Shown here: positions 45,962 through 55,263 of the stretch, piece by piece
How positions within the stretch are numbered: the stretch's first letter is position 1
Layout: the number at the start of each line of letters is the position of its first letter
Assembly (NCBI RefSeq): GCF_016862215.1
Contig: NZ_BOMN01000116.1
Coordinates: 1 to 64,000 of the forward strand
Length of the DNA: 64,000 bases
Direction: 5' to 3'
Source: Winogradskya humida
GTDB taxonomy: Bacteria > Actinomycetota > Actinomycetes > Mycobacteriales > Micromonosporaceae
Program-made: the position numbers and the translations under genes
The notes under the pieces: generated by a model
Told to the model about the DNA's origin: nothing
Database searches by the model: none
Seen by the model: the letters and a program-made list of their open reading frames with translations, nothing else

Positions 45962-46275
45962 GCTCCCAGCCTACGCGCTGACCGAACACGGCGCTGAGCC
46001 GTCCACGCGTACACACCTGATCGGGATCCGCACCCCACTCAGCGCTAATAGCCGTGAATTGTCCGGATTAAGACTATGACTACCTACTTTGCCACCCAGG
46101 GCCTAAACTGGTCTTAACGGACGAAGCCCCCTTCGGTAACTCCGTTCCCCCGGTAAAGGGCCCTTCGCGTCGGCAGCGCGAGGGGCCCTTCGGCGTACAA
46201 AACCGGGGCGCGCAGCGAAAAGAAAAATGGCCGCGCACCGGAAAACCGGTCCGCGGCCACCCCCAGATCCCACAA
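45962..46275. other. Intergenic region with two hairpins
   Basis: 314 bp between two minus-strand genes. Carries the orn promoter (not individually recognisable), a GC-rich hairpin at 46156-46190 (AAGGGCCCTTCGCG/CGCGAGGGGCCCTT, one mismatch) and the minus-strand terminator at 46221-46260. No gene seen. Confidence 0.55.
46221..46260 (-). terminator. Rho-independent terminator of the Pro/Ala-rich gene
   Basis: On the minus strand TGGCCGCG ... CGCGGCCA with an inner ACCGG/CCGGT stem, followed by TTTTTCTTTT. 16 nt after the CDS end. Confidence 0.85.
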
Positions 46276-49200
46276 TCAGTCCTTGTCAGCGCCCCGCCCA
46301 CGCCGAGGCGGCCGCGTCATCTTGATCTGCGCCTCCTCCGCCTCCCCCTCAGGCAACGGAAGCCCCGCAGCAGTCATCCCCTTACGCCGCCGGCGCGCCG
46401 CCCCACCACCCAGCAACTCGGCCACCTCAGCCTTGTAGTTGCCCAGCAGCGACCCCGCCCGGCGAGCCTCCGGAGCCTTCTCGCCCGGGCGCTCCCCTGC
46501 CGCGTCCTGGGCCCTGGGCCCTGGGGTTTCGGGGGCCGTCTCGAGCTTGGGCTCGGTCTTGATCTCCGGGCTTCGCTCAGTCCGGGCGGTATCCGTCTCG
46601 CCGTCCTTGGTGGTGCTGGGCTGGGTCCGCTGACCCGCGATACGGGTCTCTGTCTTCGCCGCCGTCGCGCTCTGCTCAGTCTTCTCGGTCGGGCCGGTGG
46701 GACTTCCCTCGCCTCTGGCAGCTCCGATCGTGCGCCCCGGCGAACCCTGGCCGGCTGGAACGGGCTGACGCTGAGGTTCCGCGGGGCGCGCAGGGCCGGG
46801 CACCGCAGGCCTGGCAGGCGAAGTCACAGGCCCTGCGGGAGCGGGTCCAGCGGGCGCGGGCGCTGCGGGCGCGGGCGCTACGGGCGCGGGCGCTACGGGC
46901 GCGGGCGCTACGGGCGCAGGTCCAGCAGGCGCGGGCGCTGCGGGCGCGGGCGCTGCGGGCGCAGGTCCAGCAGGCGCAGGTCCAGCAGGCGCAGGTCCAG
47001 CAGGCGCAGGTCCGGCAGGCGCAGGTCCGGCAGGCGCAGGCACTGCGGACGCAGGCACTGCGGGCGCGGGCGCTGCAGGCGCTGGGCCGGACGGGGCGGA
47101 GGTCGCGGGTGCGGGACCGGTAGGAGCCAGGCCAGCAGATGCGGGGCTGGCTGGCGCGGAGGTCGCGGGCGCAGGGGTCGCGGGCGCGGGACTGGTTGGT
47201 GCCGGGCCCGTGGATGCGGAAGTCGCAGGTGCTGAGGTGGGTGAACCCGGATCGGCCTTGGCCGAGTTGTCCTTCGCCAGGGTGGCGGGGATTGACGGCT
47301 CCGGTCGAGCGGGTGATGACGTCGCTGCCTTGAGGGAGCGCGGCGCGTCGGGGGTGTCTGGCTTCGGCTCGGCTGGGTTGGTGGTGGATGCGGTCGGCTT
47401 GGTGGCGGCGGGGGTTGGCTGCGGGTTCGGAGCGCCGGGGGTGAGACCGACGCGGGGGGAGTCGGCGCGGGTCAGGCCGTTTGCTGCCCAGGCGTTCGAG
47501 GGCGGGCCTCCGAACAGGGCGTTGCGAGGCGTCATGCCGGACGGGCGTGAAGTCTTGGTGACTGTTGTGCCGCTGGTCGGGGCCTGCGTCGGGGCCGTCG
47601 TCGCGGCGGGATTGCCGGTAGGGCCTGTCGGCTCGATCTCGGATTTCGGCGCTGCATGTTCGGTATGAACCACCGGGATGGTGGAGGATTCCGGGCGCTT
47701 TGCCGCTGTGGTCGGCGCGGTCTCGGGTGTGGCATCGATGCTCGCCGCCTTGGGGGCGGAAGGTGCGGTTAGGGCATTCGCCGGCTTCGCTGTGGCCGGA
47801 AAAGTCGGCGCGCCTGACGCCTTCGATACCGCTGGGACCACCGAGGGCTGGGATGCCGCCACCGGTGCGAGCTTGGTTGTCGCCGCCGGAGCCACCGCGG
47901 GCTGCGAAGCCGCCGGAGCCACCGCGGGCTTGGGTGCCGCCGGAGCCGGAGCGCGGTCAGGCGTCGGCGGAGTAACCGCGGGCCGGGATGTCGGAGACGT
48001 CGAGGTCGCCGCGGAACTCGATGTGGGAGCTGGTGCGGAGGCTGTTGAGGGCTTTGAGTTCGGCGCTGTCGGCTGGGTGGGCATCGCCTTGGAGGTGGCG
48101 GACGGGGGCGGGGTGGTTGTGGGCTGCTGCTGGTTCGGGGCGGGGATGGCCGGAACCGTCAGGCCTACCACCACCACGTCGTAGCCCTCTGGCACCTCGG
48201 ACGCTGCCTTGGCCGGAGCGATGGATGGTTGGGCTGCAGGCTTCGGGGCCGCCGGGCGGGTCGCAGCATCGGCAGATGGGCCGGTTGCAGGCGCGGGAAC
48301 AGGCTTGGCGGCGGAAACAGGAGCCGGGTTGACGATGGATCCAGCCGTAGGTGACGAGGACGACGTAGCCGCAGACACGGTTGCCGGAACGGCCCCGGAG
48401 CCAGCTGCCGTCTCGACAGCCGCGCCGGTCTTGGACCCAGCAGCCGGAAGCGTCCCGGAACCGGGCGTCGAGCCAGCCTTGTTCCCCACAGCCGGAACTG
48501 CGGCGGGACCGGTCGCCGAGCCGGGCTTGGCAGCCGCGGGCGGAACGGTCGCGGGACCGGACGCTGAGCCGGGTTTGGCGTCGGTGGGTGACGGGGCTTT
48601 GGGTTTTTGGGCGGCGGCGATGGCTGCGGCGGCTCGGGCCTGGGTTTCGCGGGAGCGGGCGGCGGCGGTTTCGGCTACCCAGGCTCCGACGGCTGAGGCT
48701 TCGAAGATGGGGAGGTCGGTGGGCTGGGGAGACGTGCGGCGGCGGGTGGTGGCGCGGCCGAAGAAGGGTTCGGTGGATTCGGGGGTGGGGCGGACCGGGA
48801 CGAGTTTGATGGGTTCGCCGGGGGCGGCTGCGGGGGTGGATTGGTCCGGGCCGGAAGGCTGGGTTGGTGCCGTGGAGAGAGGAGCCGCGGCCGAGGGCGA
48901 CCCGGAAGGCTGGGTCGTTGCAGGCAGGTGGGTGGAGCCCGAGGCCTGGGTGGGGGCGACGGCGGTGGGGGCGACGGCGACCACGGAGGCCGGTGCTGGG
49001 GTGGTCGGGGCCGGGGTGGTCAGAGCGGGGGTGGTCAGGGCGGGGGTGGTCGGCATGGGGAGGGCTTCGGACTGGGCCGGGGTGTGGTGGGCGGGGGGCC
49101 AGGTCAGGGATGGGGGGCGGGTTCGGGACTGGGTGTCGGCGAGGGTTCGGGGGCGGTGGGTGGCTGAGTGGCGGCCTCCTCCGGTGCGGCTCAGGGGGAG

Positions 49201-49914
49201 GGGGGCTCCGATGGCCTGCATGAGGTCGGGGACCTGGCTGGGTTCGACGACGTAGACCACTTCGCGGCGGCGGGCGGGCCAGCCGAGGGTGATCATGCCG
49301 GACATGACCAGGAGGGTGCCGAGGATGAGCAGGGCCCAGGTGGTCTGGTTGAGCCAGCCGGGGCTGAGGGCCGCCGTTGTCTGCAGGCGTACGCCGGGCT
49401 GGGCCGCGGCGTTCATGATGATGAGGCTGTAGTCGGTGTCGCGGAAGTCGGCCGGGTTCCAGTCGAGGGCTCCCGTGCCGGCGGCGAGCCAGAACGTCTC
49501 GCGGGTCGGCAGGGTCTCCGGGGCGCGGGTGCCCGGGACCAGACTGCTGGTCACGGGGAGGGCGCCGGTGCCGAGGTCGATCGACGAGACCGTGATGCGG
49601 GGGATGTCCGCCAGGTAGGTGGCCGCCTTCGCCTTCGGGGCGAGGCCGATGAAGGCCGGGGCGTCCGACGAGGTGGCGGTGATGCGCAGTTTCGAGTCGC
49701 CGAAGCGGGCGAACGGGGCGTCGTCGCCGAGCAGGGTGTCGACGTCGTCGATCACCACGGCGTACCCGGAGGTCGCCACCCGCTGCATTCCTGCGCTGAA
49801 CGCACCGCCCGCGTCGCGGTGCTGCATGGCGGCCCAGAGGGCACCGCCTGCGAGCAGCGCCGGAAGTCCAGCGGTGAGCAACAGCATGCCGAGGATCGTG
49901 CGGAATACCCGCAT
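46276..49914 (-). CDS. Membrane-anchored Pro/Ala/Thr-rich low-complexity protein (1212 aa)
   Basis: ATG 49914 follows GGGGGAGAT. TM1 near residues 5-30 (TILGMLLLTAGLPALLAGGA), an extracytoplasmic domain of about 170 residues (YAVVIDDVDTLLGDDAPFAR, ITVSSIDLGTGALPVTSSLV), then TM2 (TTWALLILGTLLVMSGMITL) and a cytosolic tail of about 950 residues. The tail is dominated by Pro, Ala, Thr, Ser, including a PAPAGPAPAGP array, ending with a basic segment (GGAARRRRKG, RPPRRGRGADKD). No enzyme domain. The N-terminal domain is shared by uncharacterised actinobacterial proteins. Function unknown; a disordered scaffold or wall-spanning linker is possible. Confidence 0.75.
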   Translation of the reverse strand: MRVFRTILGMLLLTAGLPALLAGGALWAAMQHRDAGGAFSAGMQRVATSGYAVVIDDVDTLLGDDAPFARFGDSKLRITATSSDAPAFIGLAPKAKAATYLADIPRITVSSIDLGTGALPVTSSLVPGTRAPETLPTRETFWLAAGTGALDWNPADFRDTDYSLIIMNAAAQPGVRLQTTAALSPGWLNQTTWALLILGTLLVMSGMITLGWPARRREVVYVVEPSQVPDLMQAIGAPLPLSRTGGGRHSATHRPRTLADTQSRTRPPSLTWPPAHHTPAQSEALPMPTTPALTTPALTTPAPTTPAPASVVAVAPTAVAPTQASGSTHLPATTQPSGSPSAAAPLSTAPTQPSGPDQSTPAAAPGEPIKLVPVRPTPESTEPFFGRATTRRRTSPQPTDLPIFEASAVGAWVAETAAARSRETQARAAAAIAAAQKPKAPSPTDAKPGSASGPATVPPAAAKPGSATGPAAVPAVGNKAGSTPGSGTLPAAGSKTGAAVETAAGSGAVPATVSAATSSSSPTAGSIVNPAPVSAAKPVPAPATGPSADAATRPAAPKPAAQPSIAPAKAASEVPEGYDVVVVGLTVPAIPAPNQQQPTTTPPPSATSKAMPTQPTAPNSKPSTASAPAPTSSSAATSTSPTSRPAVTPPTPDRAPAPAAPKPAVAPAASQPAVAPAATTKLAPVAASQPSVVPAVSKASGAPTFPATAKPANALTAPSAPKAASIDATPETAPTTAAKRPESSTIPVVHTEHAAPKSEIEPTGPTGNPAATTAPTQAPTSGTTVTKTSRPSGMTPRNALFGGPPSNAWAANGLTRADSPRVGLTPGAPNPQPTPAATKPTASTTNPAEPKPDTPDAPRSLKAATSSPARPEPSIPATLAKDNSAKADPGSPTSAPATSASTGPAPTSPAPATPAPATSAPASPASAGLAPTGPAPATSAPSGPAPAAPAPAVPASAVPAPAGPAPAGPAPAGPAPAGPAPAGPAPAAPAPAAPAPAGPAPVAPAPVAPAPVAPAPAAPAPAGPAPAGPVTSPARPAVPGPARPAEPQRQPVPAGQGSPGRTIGAARGEGSPTGPTEKTEQSATAAKTETRIAGQRTQPSTTKDGETDTARTERSPEIKTEPKLETAPETPGPRAQDAAGERPGEKAPEARRAGSLLGNYKAEVAELLGGGAARRRRKGMTAAGLPLPEGEAEEAQIKMTRPPRRGRGADKD
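46840..47100 (-). repeat. In-frame 15-bp tandem repeats coding PAPAG units
   Basis: Around 16 copies of a 15-bp unit (GCGGGCGCTACGGGC / GCAGGTCCAGCAGGC variants) encode alternating PAP-AG/A/V. Unit identity is high between neighbours, so array length is probably variable between strains. Confidence 0.85.
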
Positions 49915-50056
49915 CGCGATCTCCCCCTTCTCGACGGTACTGGGCAGACCATACAGAGCAATTAACACCAAAATGGATAAACCGCTAGTTAGCCCGCTAA
50001 TGGGGTCGCGGAGGGGGTTAAGGCACGGGAGGCGCTGGAGTTAGCGCGGGAAGGGA

Positions 50057-50093
50057 GCAAAAAAACGGGGCCGGCCCGAGTGGGCCGGCCCCG
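50057..50093 (-). terminator. Terminator of copCD
   Basis: Minus strand: CGGGGCCGGCCC / GGGCCGGCCCCG stem, 4-nt loop, then seven T. 17 nt after the copCD stop. Confidence 0.88.
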
Positions 50094-50109
50094 GAAGGAG
50101 GGAAGAGCG

Positions 50110-51762
50110 TCAGGCGATCTTCACCGTCATGGTCAGCGTCGACTGGTCGATGTCACTGGTGCGGACGGTGAACTTGAACGTCCAGTCGCCCGCGGCCGGG
50201 AGGGCGATGTCACCCACGGCGTGGAAGTCCGTGATGCGCAGGAGCGGGACCTCGATCGGTTCGATGCCCTTGGCGGGCAGGGCGGCCGTGGCGGTCCACT
50301 CGACGACGGGCAGCGGCTTGTTGTCCAGCGTGTACGCGTACAGATGCAGAGAATTGTTGCCGACCGTTGCCGGGAAGACGTCGACCTGGAGCGACACATT
50401 GGCGTCCGCGACGGTCTGGGTGACCGTCGTGGTCGTTGTCGCTGTCTCCGCGGCGGCGGCTGTGCGCGGCGGCGGGATCTGGACCAGGGCTGCCGTGACG
50501 CCCAGCACGACGGCGGTTACGGCGAGTTCCGCGAGGACAACGCGGCGCAGGGTGCGGGGGCCGGTTTCGGCCGAGCGGTTGCGGACAAGCTTTCGCGAGT
50601 ACGCCGCCACGCCGATCACCACGGCCGCCAGCGCGATCTTCACGAGGATGAGCCGGCCGTACGTGCTGTCGTAGAGGCCCTTGAACGACGCGACCTCGAT
50701 GAGCGCCTGCACCGAGCCGGCCACGATCAGCGCGGCGACCGCGGTTGCTGCCCAGCGGGACCAGATCGGGAGGATCGCACCGAGTTCGCGCTCGTTGGCG
50801 TTGCGCAGCAGGAAGCCGGCCAGCATCACCAGGCCGCCGAGCCACACCGACATCGAGGCCAGGTGGATCGCGTCGACGACCACGGAGACGCCGGCGACCG
50901 GAGACGCCGTCGGGTGGCCGGTCAGGGGCCAGGTGGCCAGGGCTCCCACACCGAGCACGCCGAGCAGGGCCAGGTCGGCCTTGGACTCGCCGCCCGATCC
51001 GCGCAGCAGTGGGCGCAGCAGGAACGCCGAGGCGATGACCACGCCGAGGCGGACCAGCATGACCGCGCCGAACGTGCTGCCGAGGACGTCCTGCAGGTCG
51101 GTGAGGCTCGCGCCGAACAGGCCGGTGCCGGTTGTGTACGGCGCCTGCAGCCAGATCGCGAGGACGGTGCTGCCCAGGACGAGGCCGAGCCCGGTCCAGA
51201 CGAGCCGGGCCGGGCCGACTCGGGAGAGGCGGTGCGGCCAGAGCAGCGCCAGGACGAGAACCGGTCCGACGAGCAGGACCAGGCCGGCGTACCCGAGGTA
51301 TTTGCCGACCGGGATCAGGGCGCGGACGACCGGATCGACCGATTCGGCACCTGCCTGTTCCGACGGAGGCGTCGACGCCGCGCCGACCGAGTAGGTGATG
51401 CTGCCCGCGACCGGGTGACTGTCGGCGGAGACGACCCGGTAGCTCACCAGATAGGTGCCGCGGCCACCGCCGGAGCGCAGCGGGATGGTGACAGTGCTGC
51501 CGCTGGATTGGGGTTCGCCCTGGTCGGCACGGGTGCTGTCCGGGGCCAGGACCTGGATCTTGCCGGAGATCAGCTGCACCGATTCGCTGAAGGTGAGCGT
51601 GATCTTGTTGGGCGCGTCGGGGACGATCGTCCCGTTTCCCGGGTCGCTGGCCACCAGGGCGGCGTGCGCGCTGGCCGGGGCTGCGGGTCCCAGAAGTGCG
51701 CAGACGAGCCCGAAGAGCAGCCCGGCGAGGGCTGCGGCTGCCCGGCGTCGATCAACGGTCAT
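50110..51762 (-). CDS. copCD: CopC-CopD fusion copper transport/resistance protein (550 aa)
   Basis: ATG at 51762 after GGGGAGC. Signal peptide ending in ASA-HAALVASDPGNG: the His directly after cleavage is the CopC copper ligand. CopC beta-barrel to about residue 125 (ITLTFSESVQLISGKIQVLA, VVSADSHPVAGSITYSVG). CopD domain with eight TM segments (LATWPLTGHPTASP, DAIHLASMSVWLGGLVML), then a C-terminal beta domain (LQVDVFPATVGNNSLHLYAY) of the YtkA type. Imports or buffers copper across the membrane. Divergent from an ECF sigma gene 87 bp away. Confidence 0.95.
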   Translation of the reverse strand: MTVDRRRAAAALAGLLFGLVCALLGPAAPASAHAALVASDPGNGTIVPDAPNKITLTFSESVQLISGKIQVLAPDSTRADQGEPQSSGSTVTIPLRSGGGRGTYLVSYRVVSADSHPVAGSITYSVGAASTPPSEQAGAESVDPVVRALIPVGKYLGYAGLVLLVGPVLVLALLWPHRLSRVGPARLVWTGLGLVLGSTVLAIWLQAPYTTGTGLFGASLTDLQDVLGSTFGAVMLVRLGVVIASAFLLRPLLRGSGGESKADLALLGVLGVGALATWPLTGHPTASPVAGVSVVVDAIHLASMSVWLGGLVMLAGFLLRNANERELGAILPIWSRWAATAVAALIVAGSVQALIEVASFKGLYDSTYGRLILVKIALAAVVIGVAAYSRKLVRNRSAETGPRTLRRVVLAELAVTAVVLGVTAALVQIPPPRTAAAAETATTTTTVTQTVADANVSLQVDVFPATVGNNSLHLYAYTLDNKPLPVVEWTATAALPAKGIEPIEVPLLRITDFHAVGDIALPAAGDWTFKFTVRTSDIDQSTLTMTVKIA

Positions 51763-51849
51763 GCAGGCAATGCTCCCCGATGCGCTCCATACCGCAAAAA
51801 AGTGGTCGCACTCGCGGGTCAAAACGCTGCCCGCGTACCATCTGCCGGT

Positions 51850-52389
51850 GTGACAGCGAGCGACCCACTCACCGCGCTCGCCCTCCGGGCGCGGGAAGGC
51901 GACACCGCCGCGCAGGCTGCCCTCGTCCGGGGGACCCAGGCCGAGGTGTGGCGCTTCACCGCAGCGCTGGTCGACCCCGGCGCCGCCGACGACCTGACCC
52001 AGGAGACGTTCCTGCGGGCGTTCCGGTCGCTGCCCGGGTTCGAGGCGCGCGCGGGCATCCGTACCTGGCTGCTCGGCATCGCCCGGCGCACCTGCGCCGA
52101 CCACCTGCGTGCGGTGGTCCGCCGGCGGCGGCTGGACGCGCGGCTCGCCGCGCAGGTCTGGACCGACAATCCCCACCATCCCGATCCGGCATACCGGCTC
52201 GGGGCGGCCGATCTGCTCGGCCGGCTCTCCGACGAGCGGCGGACCGCGTTCGTGCTCACCCAGGTGCTCGGCCTGTCGTATGCCGAGGCTGCCGAGGTCG
52301 AGGACGTGCCCGTGGGGACGATCCGCTCGCGGGTGGCGCGGGCCCGGGAAGAGCTGGTCACTGCGGTCGCGCAGGCACAAGCAAGCTGA
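51850..52389 (+). CDS. ECF sigma-70 factor (179 aa)
   Basis: GTG 51850. Region 2 (AEVWRFTAALVDPGAADDLTQ, ETFLRAFRSLPGFEARAGIR, TWLLGIARRTCADHLR) and region 4 (SDERRTAFVLTQVLGLSYAE, AAEVEDVPVGTIRSRVARAR). No anti-sigma gene follows; the next genes are the redox operon. Cysteine only at RRTCADHLR. Probably directs the redox operon and perhaps copCD, an inference from position. Confidence 0.92.
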   Translation: MTASDPLTALALRAREGDTAAQAALVRGTQAEVWRFTAALVDPGAADDLTQETFLRAFRSLPGFEARAGIRTWLLGIARRTCADHLRAVVRRRRLDARLAAQVWTDNPHHPDPAYRLGAADLLGRLSDERRTAFVLTQVLGLSYAEAAEVEDVPVGTIRSRVARAREELVTAVAQAQAS

Positions 52390-52472
52390 ATACAGGTCCA
52401 AAGACCCGTCACACAGCAAACCCCCAGGCGGTATGACGGAACCTTGCGGCGCCCAGCGCCGACTAAGGGGGC

Positions 52473-52973
52473 GTGAGCATGGAGACCGGGCAACAGGCCC
52501 GCAGGACCACGGTGCTGCCGTGGATCTCGACCGTCGCACGCCTCGGCCTCGCGGCCGTGTGGCTGATCGCGGGCGGCCTCAAGATCGGTGACCTGGCGGC
52601 TTCCGGGCGTGCGGTGAACGCGTACCAGATCTTCCCGTACGACGTCGCGAAGGTCATCGGGGCCGCCCAGCCGTTCCTGGAGATCGCCCTCGGGTTGCTG
52701 CTGCTGGTGGGGCTGGCCGTGCGGCTGAGCGCGGGCATCTCGGCGGCGTTCCTGCTGATCTTCATCGCGGGAATCGTGTCGGCATGGTCGCGCGGGCTGG
52801 CGATCGACTGCGGTTGTTTCAGCTCCGGTGGTGAGCTGGGTGCCGGGGCCAGCCCGGTCTACGGCTGGGACATCGCCCGCGACGCCGGTTTCCTCGTGCT
52901 CGCCGGGTTCCTGCTGTGGTGGCCGCGGACCCGTTATTCCATGGACGGCGTTCTGATGGGGGACGAGCAGTGA
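52473..52973 (+). CDS. MauE/DoxX-family redox membrane protein (166 aa)
   Basis: GTG 52473 (ATG 52479 alternative), after AAGGGGGC. Four TM segments with the MauE signature DCGCFSSGG (CxC pair) at the third loop and an early AAVWLIAGGLKI. MauE-like proteins move electrons to extracytoplasmic thiol proteins. Its TGA overlaps the GTG of the DsbA gene, so the pair is coupled. Confidence 0.9.
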   Translation: MSMETGQQARRTTVLPWISTVARLGLAAVWLIAGGLKIGDLAASGRAVNAYQIFPYDVAKVIGAAQPFLEIALGLLLLVGLAVRLSAGISAAFLLIFIAGIVSAWSRGLAIDCGCFSSGGELGAGASPVYGWDIARDAGFLVLAGFLLWWPRTRYSMDGVLMGDEQ

Positions 52974-53701
52974 GCAAAGCCACGAAGGACCGGGCCGCAC
53001 AGGCGAAGCGCATCGTCGCGGAGCAGAAAGCGAAGGAGCGGCGCCGGGTAGTGACGCTCTGGACCTCCGTCGCCGTCGTAGCGGTGCTGGTCATTGCGGG
53101 CCTGGTCGGTTGGGGGATCTTCGCCGGCCAGGAAAAGGACAACGCGGGAAGTGTGACGACACCACCGACCGCGGTTGACGGGGGCACCGCCTTCGCCCGC
53201 GGCGAGGGACCCGTGACGATCGATATCTACGAGGACTTCATGTGCCCGATCTGTCACGAATTCGAGGATGCGGCGGGCCCGACGATCACGCAGCTCGTCG
53301 ACGCGAAGAAGGTGACGGTCAACTACCACCCGATCGCGATCCTCGACCGTTACTCGACGACGGAGTATTCGACCCGGTCGGCGGCAGCGGCAGCCGCGGC
53401 GGCGCAGGGCGGGAAGTTCTACGAGTACCACGAGACGCTGTTCGCGAATCAGCCCGAGGAAGGCAGCGCCGGGCTCGACAACGCCAAACTGATCGAGCTG
53501 GGCAAGGACGTGGGGCTGACCGACCAGGCGTTCGCCGACGCGATCACCAACAAGACGTACACGGGATGGGCGACCAAGGTGACCGACACGGCCTCCGGGA
53601 GCGGCGTCACGGGCACCCCGACCGTGCTCGTCGCCGGCAAGAAGCTGGACAACCCGTCGGCGCAGGCATTGACCGCCGCGGTGGAGGCGGCCGCGGCGTG
53701 A
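52970..53701 (+). CDS. Membrane-anchored DsbA-like thioredoxin (243 aa)
   Basis: GTG 52970 overlaps the MauE stop (GTGA). Cytosolic basic N-terminus, one TM (VAVVAVLVIAGLVGWGIF), then an extracytoplasmic Thioredoxin_4/DsbA domain with active site C92-P-I-C95 (DFMCPICHEF) and the cis-Pro TGTPTVLV. Forms or isomerises disulfides in exported proteins; the MauE protein is its likely redox partner. Confidence 0.93.
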   Translation: MSKATKDRAAQAKRIVAEQKAKERRRVVTLWTSVAVVAVLVIAGLVGWGIFAGQEKDNAGSVTTPPTAVDGGTAFARGEGPVTIDIYEDFMCPICHEFEDAAGPTITQLVDAKKVTVNYHPIAILDRYSTTEYSTRSAAAAAAAAQGGKFYEYHETLFANQPEEGSAGLDNAKLIELGKDVGLTDQAFADAITNKTYTGWATKVTDTASGSGVTGTPTVLVAGKKLDNPSAQALTAAVEAAAA

Positions 53702-54705
53702 GGCGTACTGCCCTGTTTCTCGTGGTGCTGGCCGGTGCGCTGCTCGCGCCGGCCGGCCCCGCCTTCGCCCACGGTGGCGACGCGCCCGACGCCACCTCCT
53801 ATAGAACAGATGTGTCAGGTCTGAGCGAGAGGATTCCGGGCCTGACCGTGCGAGCGGTCGAGGCGGGCGCGCGGCTCGAACTCGTCAACAACACCGGCAA
53901 GACCGTCGAGATCCTCGGTTACCAGGACGAGCCCTATCTCGAGGTACGCCCGGACGGCGTCTACCAGAACGTCAACTCCCCGGCGACGTACACCAACGCG
54001 ACGCTGGACGGCGACTCACCCGTACCGTCGAATGCCGATCCCACCGCGCCCCCGCAGTGGCAGAAAGTCTCCGGCGAACCCACCGTGCGGTGGCACGACC
54101 AGCGCACCCACTGGCTCTCCCCCGGTCTGCCGCCGCAGGCGCAGGCCGATCCGTCCCGGGCGCACAACCTGCGGGACTGGGCCGTGCCGCTGCGTCAGGG
54201 CGCGCACACGTTCACCGTCAACGGCACGCTCACCTGGGAACCACCGCCCGCTGCCTGGCTCTGGTGGGTCGCTGCGGTCGCCCTCGCCGCCGGGATCACG
54301 GCGCTCGCACTGCGGTCGGCACGCTGGGTGGGGCCCGTCGCGCTCCTCACCGGCACAATCGGCTTCGCGTACGCCGTGACGCGCGCAGCTCTCGGCGTCA
54401 GCGGACAGGCACCGGCGATCGTGGCGTCGGCGATCGCGATCGTGGCGGGCGTGTTCGCGCTCTCCGGGCGTACCCCCTTCCTGGTATTGCTCGGGGGCGC
54501 AGCCGTCGCCATCTTCGGCGGCCTGGGGGACGTCGGGGTTTTCAAGCAGGCAGTGGTCAACTTCCCCGGGCCGGGCTGGCTGTCCCGGGCGGCCGTGCTG
54601 ATCGCGATAGGCGCCGGAACGGGCCTGGCCGCCGCCGGGGTGCTGCGCCTGCGAGCCGCCCCACCAGCACCGGCACCGGCGGCCCGGATATCTTCGGACG
54701 CATGA
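53698..54705 (+). CDS. Secreted/membrane protein of unknown function in redox operon (335 aa)
   Basis: GTG 53698 overlaps the DsbA stop (GTGA). Signal peptide (RRTALFLVVLAGALLAPAGP) ending FAHGGDAPD; the His after cleavage recalls CopC-type copper proteins. A beta-rich domain of about 170 residues follows (LTVRAVEAGARLELVNNTGK, QDEPYLEVRPDGVYQNVNSP, WHDQRTHWLSPGLPP), then five TM segments and a short Ala/Pro tail. Found beside such redox genes in related genomes (recalled). A role in copper or thiol homeostasis is inference. Confidence 0.8.
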   Translation: MRRTALFLVVLAGALLAPAGPAFAHGGDAPDATSYRTDVSGLSERIPGLTVRAVEAGARLELVNNTGKTVEILGYQDEPYLEVRPDGVYQNVNSPATYTNATLDGDSPVPSNADPTAPPQWQKVSGEPTVRWHDQRTHWLSPGLPPQAQADPSRAHNLRDWAVPLRQGAHTFTVNGTLTWEPPPAAWLWWVAAVALAAGITALALRSARWVGPVALLTGTIGFAYAVTRAALGVSGQAPAIVASAIAIVAGVFALSGRTPFLVLLGGAAVAIFGGLGDVGVFKQAVVNFPGPGWLSRAAVLIAIGAGTGLAAAGVLRLRAAPPAPAPAARISSDA

Positions 54706-55172
54706 CTGAGCGTCTTACCCCGGGTGATCCGGCCCCCGAATTCACCCTGCCCACCGACAACGGCGACACCCTGACGCTGAAGGACCTGCGCGGCCGCAAG
54801 GTCATCCTGTACGTGTACCCGGCCGCGATGACCCCCGGCTGCACCACCCAGGCGTGCGATTTCCGCGACAACCTCGCCTCGCTGCAGTCCGCCGGGTACG
54901 AGGTCGTCGGCATCTCCCCCGACAAGCCCGCCAAGCTGGCGAAGTTCCGCGAGAACGACGCGATCACGTTCCCCCTGGTCAGCGACGAGGACAAGAGCGT
55001 GCTCACGGCGTACGGCGCGTTCGGGGAGAAGCAGCTCTACGGAAAAACGGTCACCGGCGTCATCCGCTCCACCTTCGTCATCGACGAGAACGGCGCGATC
55101 GAGAAGGCGCTCTACAACGTCAAGGCCACCGGGCACGTCGCCAAACTGCGCCGGGATCTCGGTATCGACTGA
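54702..55172 (+). CDS. bcp: Thiol peroxiredoxin, Bcp/PrxQ family (156 aa)
   Basis: ATG 54702 overlaps the previous stop (ATGA). AhpC-TSA motif AAMTPGCTTQACDFRD with peroxidatic C47 and resolving C52 (5-residue spacing, typical PrxQ), FPLVSDEDKSV, and RSTFVIDENG. Reduces hydroperoxides using thioredoxin. Last gene of the redox operon. Confidence 0.96.
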   Translation: MTERLTPGDPAPEFTLPTDNGDTLTLKDLRGRKVILYVYPAAMTPGCTTQACDFRDNLASLQSAGYEVVGISPDKPAKLAKFRENDAITFPLVSDEDKSVLTAYGAFGEKQLYGKTVTGVIRSTFVIDENGAIEKALYNVKATGHVAKLRRDLGID

Positions 55173-55263
55173 TTTTCCCGTCTGATTTTTCCGGTAGTTC
55201 CCGCGGATTCTGGACGCGGGTGCCGATAAGAGCGGTGACCCCCAGCTTCCCGGGAGACCGCCG

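Noticed and set aside
46840..47100. Tandem repeats considered as a CRISPR array
   Set aside because: Units are 15 bp, contiguous, in frame and lack spacers; no cas genes are present.
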